DNA of 64,000 bases, taken from assembly GCF_001715975.1 (NCBI RefSeq), contig NZ_MARB01000009.1, forward strand, positions 119,218 through 183,217. The letters are read 5' to 3'. The notes under the pieces are model-generated. The model was given only the letters and a program-made list of their open reading frames with translations, ran no database searches and had not been told where the DNA came from. Origin of the DNA: Candidatus Thiodiazotropha endolucinida. GTDB lineage: Bacteria > Pseudomonadota > Gammaproteobacteria > Chromatiales > Chromatiaceae. Position 1 is the first letter of the stretch, and the number at the start of each line of letters is the position of its first letter. Below, piece by piece: positions 55,971-64,000 of this stretch. The position numbers and the translations under genes are program-made.

Positions 55971-56111
55971 ATATCATATCCTGGTCAGCGTTAACTCAAT
56001 CGATCAGGTACGAAGCTTATGTTTAACGATAAGTGCCTGTCCAGAACTGCATAAGGGGTTGCTCTCTATATGTCCTGATCATTCTACTTAGATTACACCA
56101 CATAAGGTGTT

Positions 56112-56378
56112 AGGGCCTGTTAACACTAATCCAATACGCCCTGCTGGGGCTGTTTTTGTGCCCAGCAAGGCAGAATGAGCGTAGTGTAGTTATTCTACAT
56201 GAGCGAATGATAACGCCGCTGGGGGCGAAAACAGCCCCAGCCCTTCGGGTTGTGCCTGAAAAAGCGCCACTCGGCGTTGCTCGTCGTTCATTTGGAATAA
56301 CCAAACTTCTCTCCTCGCGCCTTGATTGGCGCTTTTTCAGACACAACAGGGCGCATTGGATTAGTGTTAACAGGCCCT
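56112..56378. mobile_element. Miniature inverted-repeat element, copy 2 (267 bp)
   Basis: Terminal inverted repeats of 32 bp with a single mismatch (56112-56143 and 56347-56378) begin AGGGCCTGTTAACACTAATC. TA occurs at both outer junctions (56111-56112 and 56378-56379), consistent with insertion at TA as in IS630/mariner-type elements. No transposase is encoded. Internally a CAGCCCC/GGGGCTG set of inverted repeats gives strong folding. It is inserted in the lptF/pepA divergent promoter region and is in the opposite orientation to the copy at 23127. The rest of 55971-56535 holds no other gene. Confidence 0.88.
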
Positions 56379-56535
56379 AACAGGTCCCAATTGGCTTATG
56401 ATTGGGTAGACTTGAGTCAATCATCGCCGAGTCGTGATCCTGACTTTTTATCATCCATAGTGTATATAAAACATTGCATCGGCTGTCTATCCCACTTATT
56501 GATCTGCAACATAAAACAGAGAGGCCATCCACTCC

Positions 56536-58029
56536 ATGGAATACAGCATTAAAACCGGAGATCCCGCCAAGCTAAACACTGCCTGCCTGGTAGTCGGCAT
56601 CTTCTCCAAGCGTCAACTCTCACCTTTGGCTCAGCAGTTGGATAAGTCCAGCAAGGGTGCACTGCAACGCATCCTCAAGCGCGGCGATATGAATGGAGAG
56701 AGCGGACAGCAGTTATTACTCTATGACCTTCCCGGTATCCAGGCAGAGCGAATCCTCTTAATCGGACTGGGTAAACAGCGTGATTTCGGCAGAAAACAGT
56801 ACGCAAAATGTGTCAATTCAGCAGTCAAGAGTCTGAACCAGAAACATGCAATAGAGGCAATCTGGGGTCTCAGTGAACTTGTAAATGAGGATTTTTCACT
56901 GACTCAGGCAGTCAGAGAGACCGTGATTAGCGCCGGGGCCGGCCTCTACCAATTCAACGAAACCAAAAGTGAAGTCAAAAAAAACCAACGCCCGCTAAAA
57001 CGTCTCGCACTCTTCCTACACGATCGGCGCCACTTAAAAGCAGCGCAGAAGGCGCTCTATCAGGCAGTAGCCATCGCCGATGGCATGGAATTGACCAAAG
57101 ATCTGGCCAACCTGCCGGGCAATATATGCACTCCTGGCTATCTCGCCGATCAGGCACGAAAACTGGGGCGCAACGACAGCCGCCTGAAAGTGAGGATACT
57201 GGATGAAAAGCAGATGGCCAAGTTGGGCATGGGCGCCCTGCTATCCGTATCCCGTGGCAGTCGACAGCCGGCAAAATTGATCATAATGGAGTATTCGGGA
57301 GGAAAACCCGCTGCCAAACCCGTTGTACTGGTTGGAAAAGGACTAACCTTCGATGCAGGTGGTATATCCCTCAAACCCTCAGCGGCAATGGATGAAATGA
57401 AGTATGACATGTGCGGTGGCGCCACGGTCATTGGCGTCGTCAAGGCTGCTATCGCCATGGAGTTACCGATTAATCTGATTGGTGTCGTGCCAGCCTCGGA
57501 AAACCTTCCCGATGGAGATGCCAATAAGCCTGGTGATATCGTGACCAGCATGTCCGGTCAAACCATTGAGATACTCAATACCGATGCCGAAGGTCGCCTC
57601 ATACTGTGCGATGCCCTCACCTATTGCGAACGCTTCAACCCCGCTGCAGTGATTGACATCGCCACACTAACCGGCGCATGCATCGTGGCCCTGGGTAACC
57701 AGGCTTCCGGATTAATGTCCAATAATGAATCTTTGGCAAACGAACTGTTGAGCGCCGGCAACGATACCGGAGACCGGGCCTGGCAATTGCCCCTGTGGGA
57801 TGATTACCAGGAGCAACTCGACAGTAATTTCGCCGACATGGCGAATATCGGCGGCAAGGGTGCGGGTACAATCACAGCTGCCTGCTTCCTTTCCCGCTAC
57901 ACAAAAAAGTTCAAGTGGGCTCATCTGGATATTGCAGGTACTGCCTGGCGTAGTGGCGCAAATAAAGGCGCCACCGGCAGGCCGGTGGGGCTACTCACCC
58001 AATTTCTCATAAAACGTTGTGGCCTGTGA
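56536..58029 (+). CDS. pepA: Leucyl aminopeptidase (M17)
   Basis: This 497-aa hexameric, two-metal aminopeptidase removes N-terminal residues; in E. coli the same protein also binds DNA in Xer recombination. The metal and catalytic residues lie in VGKGLTFDAGGISLKP (Lys, Asp), the MKYDMCGGA segment and the signature NTDAEGRLILCDAL. The N-terminal macro-like domain (about 1-170) is less conserved. The length is standard. Start ATG at 56536. It is divergent from lptF and followed by holC 76 bases later, a gammaproteobacterial arrangement. Confidence 0.95.
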   Translation: MEYSIKTGDPAKLNTACLVVGIFSKRQLSPLAQQLDKSSKGALQRILKRGDMNGESGQQLLLYDLPGIQAERILLIGLGKQRDFGRKQYAKCVNSAVKSLNQKHAIEAIWGLSELVNEDFSLTQAVRETVISAGAGLYQFNETKSEVKKNQRPLKRLALFLHDRRHLKAAQKALYQAVAIADGMELTKDLANLPGNICTPGYLADQARKLGRNDSRLKVRILDEKQMAKLGMGALLSVSRGSRQPAKLIIMEYSGGKPAAKPVVLVGKGLTFDAGGISLKPSAAMDEMKYDMCGGATVIGVVKAAIAMELPINLIGVVPASENLPDGDANKPGDIVTSMSGQTIEILNTDAEGRLILCDALTYCERFNPAAVIDIATLTGACIVALGNQASGLMSNNESLANELLSAGNDTGDRAWQLPLWDDYQEQLDSNFADMANIGGKGAGTITAACFLSRYTKKFKWAHLDIAGTAWRSGANKGATGRPVGLLTQFLIKRCGL

Positions 58030-58105
58030 TGTTTAACCATAAACTAATTATGGCTTTTTATCCAAATACATCGATCGCACTCAACCGTTGCCAGCCGGAG
58101 ATGCT

Positions 58106-58534
58106 ATGACGCAAGTCGACTTTTATGTACTCGATGAACGTGCCATGGGAAATCGCTTTACCCTGGCCTGCCGCCTGAGTGAAAAGATCTATCATCAAGG
58201 ACGTAGGATCTTTATTCATACCGAGTCAGAAGAAGAGTCAAGACATATGAATAGATTGTTATGGACCTTTCGTCAGGGCAGTTTCGTACCCCATGGAATG
58301 GCTAAAGAGTGTAATCCTTTGACCACACCTGTGATTATCAGCCATGATAAGGAGAGTGGTGAAGAAAAGGATGTTCTGATCAATCTTGCGAGTGTTGTAC
58401 CCAGTTTTTTCAGCAGATTTGATCGTGTTGCAGAGATCGTTGACAAGGAGCCACAGATCGTAACTGCCGGGCGGGAGCGTTTTCGCTTCTACCGTGACAG
58501 GGGCTATCCACTCAACAAGCACGACATAAAATAG
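58106..58534 (+). CDS. holC: DNA polymerase III chi subunit
   Basis: This 142-aa clamp-loader accessory protein links the psi subunit to single-stranded-DNA-binding protein. MTQVDFYVLDERAMGNRFTLACRLSEKIYHQGRRIFIHTE is the family N-terminal pattern, and WTFRQGSFVPHG and LINLASVVPSFFSRFDRVAEIVD follow. I use the ATG at 58106, 5 bases after GGAG; the TTG at 58088 is less likely. It abuts the next gene with no gap. valS, the usual following gene in many relatives, is absent here. Confidence 0.93.
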   Translation: MTQVDFYVLDERAMGNRFTLACRLSEKIYHQGRRIFIHTESEEESRHMNRLLWTFRQGSFVPHGMAKECNPLTTPVIISHDKESGEEKDVLINLASVVPSFFSRFDRVAEIVDKEPQIVTAGRERFRFYRDRGYPLNKHDIK

Positions 58535-58951
58535 ATGAGTACAAACGACAAAATAAACGATTCGGATTCAGACATTCCGCTACTGGAAGATGTGGTTTCA
58601 ATGGATGAAATTGAATCGGAGTATATCGAATTCAGCGATGAAGAAGCCGATATAGAGGATAGTGATATCCCTGAGTATGACGAAGAACTGCTATCCATGC
58701 GGGATGATATCGCCAAGCAACTCGGGGATGACCTCCAGTTAATCGTTTCCGAAGCGGTAAATAGTGCAATCGATGAAGCCACTGATCGTATTAGCCAGAT
58801 ACTACACGATGAACTCGACAATACTATAACCCATCGAATTCGCAATCTCATTGAACAACGGCTGGAAAAAGAATTCGGACCTCGTCACCAGCATGCAAAA
58901 GATGAGCCCGCTCAGGATCCGATTGATCTCTATCAAGATGATAATCTTTAA
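58535..58951 (+). CDS. Acidic protein of unknown function downstream of holC
   Basis: This 138-aa, highly acidic soluble protein has an N-terminal half of about 55 residues dominated by Asp, Glu and Ser (MDEIESEYIEFSDEEADIED), a helical middle (DDIAKQLGDDLQLIVSEAVNSAIDEATDRISQIL) and a charged tail. Its ATG starts on the base after the holC stop, so the two are co-translated. I recall similar acidic frames between holC and valS in other Gammaproteobacteria but know no function. No metal or nucleotide motif is visible. Confidence 0.8.
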   Translation: MSTNDKINDSDSDIPLLEDVVSMDEIESEYIEFSDEEADIEDSDIPEYDEELLSMRDDIAKQLGDDLQLIVSEAVNSAIDEATDRISQILHDELDNTITHRIRNLIEQRLEKEFGPRHQHAKDEPAQDPIDLYQDDNL

Positions 58952-58984
58952 CTGTCTATATTTGTCCAGCCAATAGTATGCATC

Positions 58985-59089
58985 ATGCGTCTCGCAAGAC
59001 TTGATCATCTGGCACACATCGTCAGGGATATAGAAAATGCGGTTTCCTTCTATACATCAGCGCATATGACAACCCAAGACTCGATATAG
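58985..59089 (+). pseudogene. Truncated glyoxalase/VOC-superfamily gene remnant
   Basis: A frame of 34 codons from ATG 58985 reads MRLARLDHLAHIVRDIENAV then SFYTS, the first beta-alpha unit of a vicinal-oxygen-chelate (glyoxalase I) domain including the metal-ligand-like His. It then leaves the family and hits TAG at 59087. The remaining ~100 residues are absent. It marks a deletion scar after the holC operon. Confidence 0.6.
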
Positions 59090-59093
59090 ATAT

Positions 59094-59585
59094 CTATGAA
59101 TCATTCAAGTGTTGGAGGAGGCGTTGTTTCCTACTGACATATAGCCATGCACCCAAATAGACACAACATAGCGTCAACAAACTCAAGAGTATATTTTCAC
59201 CAACCGAGTAGTAAGACAAGCCCATGGCCAATCCGAAAGCAATTACAATGATTGCAAATACCGCTACAATTTTGTACTCGGAATGGTTAACCAGTTTTGC
59301 ACATAAATACCCGGCAAAAGTAGTTATCAGACAACCGGATGCCAAGGCAACCAACGAGAACTTGGACGTCAATTCCATGGTGGAAAGCTTTGAAGTTATA
59401 ACTTCAATGGAATCACCATTTGATGCGAGTATCATGCCGTAAACGATTGATATCACAATTCCGACAAAAATAGTGGCCGTAACATCCACGACAGTTGCGA
59501 TAAAGACAGCTTTTACTGCAGACCCTTTTTTTTCAATTTGGTTGGTTAAATCCGATTTCGGTGTCCTATAGACATCTTCATCCAT
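59094..59585 (-). CDS. Four-helix membrane protein of unknown function
   Basis: This 163-aa protein starts MDEDVYRTPKSDLTN, a polar head common in small uncharacterised membrane proteins, and contains four hydrophobic helices (about residues 25-47, 70-95, 100-123, 128-150 of this start). The terminal tail is basic. An upstream in-frame ATG at 59642 would add 19 residues; AGGAACAG before 59585 favours the shorter form. No function can be assigned. The gene is isolated, between the VOC remnant and a cyclic-di-GMP protein. Confidence 0.7.
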   Translation of the reverse strand: MDEDVYRTPKSDLTNQIEKKGSAVKAVFIATVVDVTATIFVGIVISIVYGMILASNGDSIEVITSKLSTMELTSKFSLVALASGCLITTFAGYLCAKLVNHSEYKIVAVFAIIVIAFGLAMGLSYYSVGENILLSLLTLCCVYLGAWLYVSRKQRLLQHLNDS

Positions 59586-59842
59586 CGATACTGTTCCTAT
59601 ATCCGTGGTAGCCCATGTAATATTTATTACACAGCCCTTCAAACAAGTAGGTTTCTTGTTTGTTTATAACTAATAATCCACTAATTATGATTATCGCGTC
59701 CCGGTTGATCGCGATATCCTAACAGCCAGAGAGCATCCCCGTTAAAAATGTATCTGAGATCATTGTTTATTGATGCAATAAATCCGCCTCAGTACTCCTT
59801 AATAATATCCTCAAGACAGCCTTGGTGCTTGAATACTATGAA

Positions 59843-62434
59843 TCAGGTTTTTGCAGACAACCAAATCACGTTACTGTCATCTGTTTCTGAGATAAAATCA
59901 TCGAACGGTTTAGGGTTGGCTATACCATACCCCTGACCAAGATCTATACCCACCCGGCACAATTCCTCAATAATCGCGTCATTTTCAACGAATTCGGCTA
60001 TGGTCGTCAACCTCATTGTGTCCGCAACCGTTTTTATTGCCTCTACCATTCCCCTGTCAAGAGAGTCTGTATTCATATCTTTTATGAACATGCCGTCGAT
60101 TTTCAAGAAATCAATGGGTAAGTTCTTTAAATAACCGAAAGAGGAGAGTCCGGAACCAAAATCATCCAATGCGAAACGACACCCCAACTCACGCAGTTCA
60201 CGTATCACTCTCAAGGCACTCGATAGATTTTGAATAGCTGCGGTCTCGGTAACCTCAAAAGTGATTTTTTCTGGCCTAATCCCATACTTTTGCAATAGTT
60301 TTCTTACCAATGGTGTAATTCGGTTATGACTCAGTGTGCCACCGGATAAATTGATAAAGCAGTCTGGGCAGTTACTGCTACAGTCTGCCAACAGTCGCAT
60401 AACTTCCTCAATAACCCAATGATCGACACGCTCTATCAAATCATATCTTTCAGCAGCTGGCAGAAAGGCCCCGGGTGGGATCAGTTCTCCATCGACGGCC
60501 CGCATCCTTATAAGAACCTCTACAGCAACAACCAGCTGTTCATCACTGTCAAATTTTACAATTGGCTGAGCGTAGAGAACCAGGCGCCCTTCATCCATTG
60601 CACTGTTAATGCGTGAAACCCATTGCATCTCTCCCAATCTGCGTTTAGTTGTCACGCTGTCTTTTTCATAGACTATTATACGGTTGCGGCCTGAATCCTT
60701 CGCTGAATAGCAAGCGGCATCCGCTGCACTCATCAACTTGGCGATATTCTCGCTATACATATTTATAGGAGAGATGCCGATACTGAGACTGATCCTGAAA
60801 GTTTGATTATCCCAATAAAAATGGTGCTGTTGAACATCCTCCCTCAAGGAATCGATTCGTTCTATGGCCTGCACTAGCGGACAGTCAATCAATATTGCAC
60901 TGAATTCATCGCCTCCCACCCGCGCCAGCACATCACTCCCTCTGAAATGTTTGCGCATGAGGCGGCCCAGCTGTCGCAAAAGCTCGTCTCCTGCAACGTG
61001 TCCACAGGTGTCGTTAACCACCTTGAATTGATCCAAATCCATGAAGCACAGGATATGCTCGCGACCCCGATGCCGCGCCGAGTCCAAAGCGCTCTCCAGA
61101 TGGGTCTCAAATGCACTGCGATTCATCAGATCGGTGAGACTGTCATGATTTGCTTGACGATGCAGTTCTTCCTGCAGTCGGTATTCACGCGTAATATCAC
61201 GCAATACGATAACCACACCATCAGTCTCTATATCCTGGCTAAAGATCCGAGCCGCAGTAACCTGAACCTGCAGCGCTTCTTTCTCCTCTGTTAACAGCGA
61301 AACCTGTTCGTTGACAATCTGATTTGGTTTACTGGTGCGACATTCTGCTAACAGGCTGTCAATATCCCATTCCTCGCCATCATCCACCAGTCTTACCATA
61401 TCAGAAAAATGCCGGCCAATTGCATGTCCAGCATCTGTGTTGAACAGCTTCATCGCCTTATTGTTCAGATAGCTGATCAATCCGTCCATATTGACAGTAA
61501 TCACACTGTCACCAATCGACGCCAACGTTATATGAGCCTGATTGCGCTCCTTGCGTAATTCCTTCTCTGCCTTCCGCTGAGCCGTTATATCCTGGATATA
61601 GACGTAGACCTCATCAGCAACATCGATCATCTGATAATGCGCAAGCATATGTATTTCATCAATCTCTTTTTCTCCATATATCTCACGCTCTCCGTTAGCG
61701 AGACGATCTATGAACATTTTGTGGCTGTCCGGCAGTATACTGATTGGATCTGTGATGTTACGCCTGACAAGTAATTTTCTGAGCGCCGGATTTTTAAAAG
61801 TTAATTTCCCATTTAGATCGAATGCGATAATAGGGTTTGGATTTTCACGAGGATAGGCAGCCAGTTGTATGTTTCGGGATTCTGTATCCTTTAACTCTTC
61901 AACCATCAAAGAGAGCAGGTTTGCCTTGTGACGGCGAGTCAGGAAAAGGTAGATTAGAAGTGCAAACAGACCGGTCAGCGAAAAAACCGCCACTGAGACC
62001 CTTAACCCCTGTTTCAGAGTATGCTTGTATGCGCCTTCGAGACTGATGGCCAGTGTCAGTTTTGCAAGGCCACGGTATGAGTATGGGATATCCTGTTCAA
62101 GAATGTACCGTCGTACAGATGATTGAACAGGACCATAGCCTGCAATGATGAATCCGTTTCGTGATACCAACTTTATCTCATCGACCTCGCTATACTTGGC
62201 AGCCCATTGATTGATGATTTTGGATAAGGATTCATAATTGCCTTTCTGGAGTTCTGCCTCTGCAATCGAAGCAATGATCTCCATTTGTCCCTTTGCCAGT
62301 TCTTCAGTGAACTGCACATGCTGGTGATGCTCATTCCTTAACACAATCCCTGATACCAGTGCCAGAACCAGGAAAAATATAATGGTCACCAGCACCACCC
62401 ACACCAGGGTTGGCGCATGCTGATCCTTGCTCAC
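59843..62434 (-). CDS. PAS/GGDEF/EAL-type cyclic-di-GMP protein (EVL variant)
   Basis: This 863-aa inner-membrane protein has a helix (about 10-32), a periplasmic sensor (about 33-145), a second helix (about 147-168), two PAS-like domains (about 195-430), GGDEF (about 435-590, intact ARVGGDEF) and EAL (about 610-855). In the EAL domain the signature reads EVL (VAVEVLIRM), but Asn in INLSGG, Glu in FEVTET, DDFGSGLSS and the later Glu (AEFVEN) are kept, so phosphodiesterase activity is still possible. It starts with GTG, overlapping the upstream binding-protein gene by 4 bases, which ties sensing to that protein. Confidence 0.9.
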   Translation of the reverse strand: MSKDQHAPTLVWVVLVTIIFFLVLALVSGIVLRNEHHQHVQFTEELAKGQMEIIASIAEAELQKGNYESLSKIINQWAAKYSEVDEIKLVSRNGFIIAGYGPVQSSVRRYILEQDIPYSYRGLAKLTLAISLEGAYKHTLKQGLRVSVAVFSLTGLFALLIYLFLTRRHKANLLSLMVEELKDTESRNIQLAAYPRENPNPIIAFDLNGKLTFKNPALRKLLVRRNITDPISILPDSHKMFIDRLANGEREIYGEKEIDEIHMLAHYQMIDVADEVYVYIQDITAQRKAEKELRKERNQAHITLASIGDSVITVNMDGLISYLNNKAMKLFNTDAGHAIGRHFSDMVRLVDDGEEWDIDSLLAECRTSKPNQIVNEQVSLLTEEKEALQVQVTAARIFSQDIETDGVVIVLRDITREYRLQEELHRQANHDSLTDLMNRSAFETHLESALDSARHRGREHILCFMDLDQFKVVNDTCGHVAGDELLRQLGRLMRKHFRGSDVLARVGGDEFSAILIDCPLVQAIERIDSLREDVQQHHFYWDNQTFRISLSIGISPINMYSENIAKLMSAADAACYSAKDSGRNRIIVYEKDSVTTKRRLGEMQWVSRINSAMDEGRLVLYAQPIVKFDSDEQLVVAVEVLIRMRAVDGELIPPGAFLPAAERYDLIERVDHWVIEEVMRLLADCSSNCPDCFINLSGGTLSHNRITPLVRKLLQKYGIRPEKITFEVTETAAIQNLSSALRVIRELRELGCRFALDDFGSGLSSFGYLKNLPIDFLKIDGMFIKDMNTDSLDRGMVEAIKTVADTMRLTTIAEFVENDAIIEELCRVGIDLGQGYGIANPKPFDDFISETDDSNVIWLSAKT

Positions 62435-63309
62435 TTGACCACTCCCCTGGCTCGTAATTCGGCAATAACATCCCTGAGTTTTTTATAATCATCCTCTTCA
62501 ACACTAACCAGGGCTGTCGCAGTTTTTTTGATGGGATAGAGTACCTGATTGGTTTCAGGACTGTCAGTGGTTAGGCTAAGCAATTGCTGCCGCAGTAACC
62601 TAACCTTATCGGGATTTGTGTCGGCTGGAGCAATGAAGAGATGTTCCGATATCTCAGGTGTAGTAGCGATAGCGACAATCCCTTTGTGATGATATTTATC
62701 AAACACCGCCTCTTTTACAGCACCCGCATCGGCATCACCAGCAAGCACAGCTAGCGCAACATTGTCATGGCTGCTGTAAAAATTATAACTTGCGAAATCA
62801 TCGACATCGATACCCGCTTCAAATATCACCTGTCTAGGTACAAGATGACTCATCGTGGAGGATGAACTGCCGAATGCGAAATGGCGTCCTTTGAGGTCCA
62901 TAAGGGTACGTATATCGCTACCCTCTCTGGTAAAAATCTTTCCTGTAAATGTAGATTTCCCGTCAATCTCCAATCTAGCCAATAGATGTGGAACAAAATC
63001 CATATCCTTTAATTGAACGAGAAGCGCCGGCCCAATGTATGCCAGATCCAACTGCCCCTGAATAATTGCATTTATGTGAGACTTATAGGACTCCCCGATT
63101 CGCACCTCGACAGATTGCCCTATGCGTTGACTCAAAAACTCCGCTAATGGCGTGAACATCTCACGGATTTCATCATGGGAACGATAGGGATGGATGCCGA
63201 GAATCAGTGAATCTGTACTATGAGCTGCGGTAGAAATACAGACAAAAAAGACGGCGGCTATTCGAATTAGCCGCCCTATCTCCAGTCTACTCCTTAGTAC
63301 CTTTTGCAT
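62431..63309 (-). CDS. PhnD-like periplasmic substrate-binding protein
   Basis: This 292-aa protein has a signal peptide (about 1-31, IAAVFFVCISTAAHS) and a type-2 periplasmic-binding fold of the phosphate/phosphite/phosphonate group: ILGIHPYRSHDEIREMFTPLAEFLSQRIGQSVEVRIGESY, LDLAYIGPALLVQL and LKGRHFAFGSSSSTMSHLVPR, with the Ser-rich loop that usually holds the anion. No ABC permease or ATPase gene is next to it. Instead it is translationally coupled to a GGDEF/EVL protein, so it most likely serves as the ligand-binding half of a signalling pair. The ligand is unknown. Confidence 0.88.
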   Translation of the reverse strand: MQKVLRSRLEIGRLIRIAAVFFVCISTAAHSTDSLILGIHPYRSHDEIREMFTPLAEFLSQRIGQSVEVRIGESYKSHINAIIQGQLDLAYIGPALLVQLKDMDFVPHLLARLEIDGKSTFTGKIFTREGSDIRTLMDLKGRHFAFGSSSSTMSHLVPRQVIFEAGIDVDDFASYNFYSSHDNVALAVLAGDADAGAVKEAVFDKYHHKGIVAIATTPEISEHLFIAPADTNPDKVRLLRQQLLSLTTDSPETNQVLYPIKKTATALVSVEEDDYKKLRDVIAELRARGVVK

Positions 63310-63444
63310 GCGCTCCCGATCCCGGGTTCAGGTATTTATCGTTAACTTAATCCATAACCCCAAGCCTACTGTTTATGAGGTGTTTGTTAAGCATATCCTA
63401 GTCCAATCCTGTTAATCCACCTCAGTGAAAGCTGTGACCGAACC

Positions 63445-63723
63445 TCAATTGGGTCCCATGTGAAGTAGCTTCTGTTCTTTTCTGCTCCGTTTGATGATTT
63501 TTCTGCAGATTTTCTTGTCCAAAAGCGCCATGATCTCCAGATCTATTACATCTGCTCTGCTGCAATCACCGTCGCGACGAAGGTTTGCAGCCAAGCGCTC
63601 AAGTTCCCGGATGCTGCCTTTAACCCGTTTGCGATTACGATAATTGATCGCCGCACCCATTTTGATCTGCCTGTCAAGATCATCGGCTGTATGTATATAA
63701 GGATTTCCATTCTCATTCAGCAT
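63445..63723 (-). CDS. Hypothetical basic protein (92 aa)
   Basis: Unrecognised small soluble protein, helical and rich in Arg and Lys, with repeated Arg-containing helices (NYRNRKRVKGSIRELERL, KKICRKIIKRSRKEQK). GGTGG lies 5 bases before the ATG at 63723; a GTG at 63732 is an alternative. No signal or membrane segment. A nucleic-acid-binding or regulatory role is conceivable from charge alone. It lies upstream of the PhnD-like gene on the same strand (135-base gap). Confidence 0.6.
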   Translation of the reverse strand: MLNENGNPYIHTADDLDRQIKMGAAINYRNRKRVKGSIRELERLAANLRRDGDCSRADVIDLEIMALLDKKICRKIIKRSRKEQKLLHMGPN

Positions 63724-63732
63724 ATCGGCCAC

Positions 63733-64000
63733 CGATTTAGGTTGTTTTCACAATCTTGTTGTCTTCGATACTACAGCATCAGGTAAAAAGCGTTTCTTTA
63801 AATTAACTATAAGCCTTTAATTTTAAACAGAAAGTGACATATGACACTGGATGACAGTGGAAAATACACACCGGGCTGAACTTGGGGGTATGGCCATTTA
63901 GCCATTTTTAGGTAGATATTTATGCGTCCTGCGACGCTTCGCGTCTGGTCGAACGAAGGGTTCTAATCAAAGCCTCCCTATCCGCCATATAAAAAGGGGC
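63733..64000. other. Right-edge non-coding stretch
   Basis: 268 bp with no frame I can support; it should contain the promoter of the 92-aa gene. A feature cut by the window edge cannot be excluded. Confidence 0.4.

Overview
The window looks like a chromosomal segment of a gammaproteobacterium with autotrophic or mixotrophic metabolism. The class call rests on the order lptG-lptF / pepA / holC, on a ppsA-ppsR pair, and on close matches to enterobacterial PpnN, AceBAK and MDH. A chemolithoautotroph, for example a sulfur oxidiser near Sedimenticola or 'Candidatus Thiodiazotropha', is my inference from the inorganic-carbon cluster and the Rnf/pyruvate:ferredoxin module. No sulfur gene is present to confirm it.

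Layout. 2-1330: the C-terminal end of an RND efflux pump. 2119-13324: a plus-strand inorganic-carbon uptake cluster holding a SulP/STAS transporter, a NuoM-like subunit, DabA (DUF2309), a NuoL-like DabB, and two more NuoM-like subunits, one of which lacks the residues needed for proton movement. It converges on a carbonic-anhydrase-like gene with CsoSCA-type metal spacing (13691-14752). 14996-16523: a BolA-family protein and malate dehydrogenase. 16674-18199: a sodium:solute symporter followed by a 33-codon membrane peptide. 18625-22479: a very large periplasmic-sensing GGDEF/EAL protein. 23500-26632: ppnN, a CNNM/CBS protein and rraA. 27078-32088: glyoxylate shunt (aceB-aceA divergent from aceK). 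32180-35613: a sugar transferase, a tautomerase, adenylate kinase and a lytic transglycosylase-like lipoprotein. 36034-49976: an rnf operon (rnfB, then CDGEA) interrupted by a giant pyruvate:ferredoxin oxidoreductase and followed by a Cys-rich NqrM-like peptide, PEP synthase and its regulator. 50137-53724: an adenylate cyclase, a lipoprotein and a DUF3943 protein. 53803-58951: lptGF, pepA, holC and an acidic protein. 58985-64000: a VOC-protein remnant, a membrane protein, and a PhnD-like binding protein coupled to a GGDEF/EVL protein.

How the parts fit. The Dab cluster plus a carbonic anhydrase would concentrate inorganic carbon. Rnf could spend ion gradient to make low-potential ferredoxin, PFOR could then carboxylate acetyl-CoA to pyruvate, and PpsA (set by PpsR) would lift pyruvate to PEP. 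The glyoxylate shunt and MDH provide the parallel C2 route to C4 acids, with AceK as the switch. The window therefore reads as a carbon-entry region able to assimilate both CO2 and acetyl units.

Between the genes there is a family of about 270-bp miniature elements with terminal inverted repeats starting AGGGCCTGTTAACACT (two whole copies, one remnant, one collapsed palindrome). An identical 19-mer occurs at a similar distance upstream of both mdh and rnfB, suggesting shared control. No rRNA, tRNA or CRISPR array was recognised.
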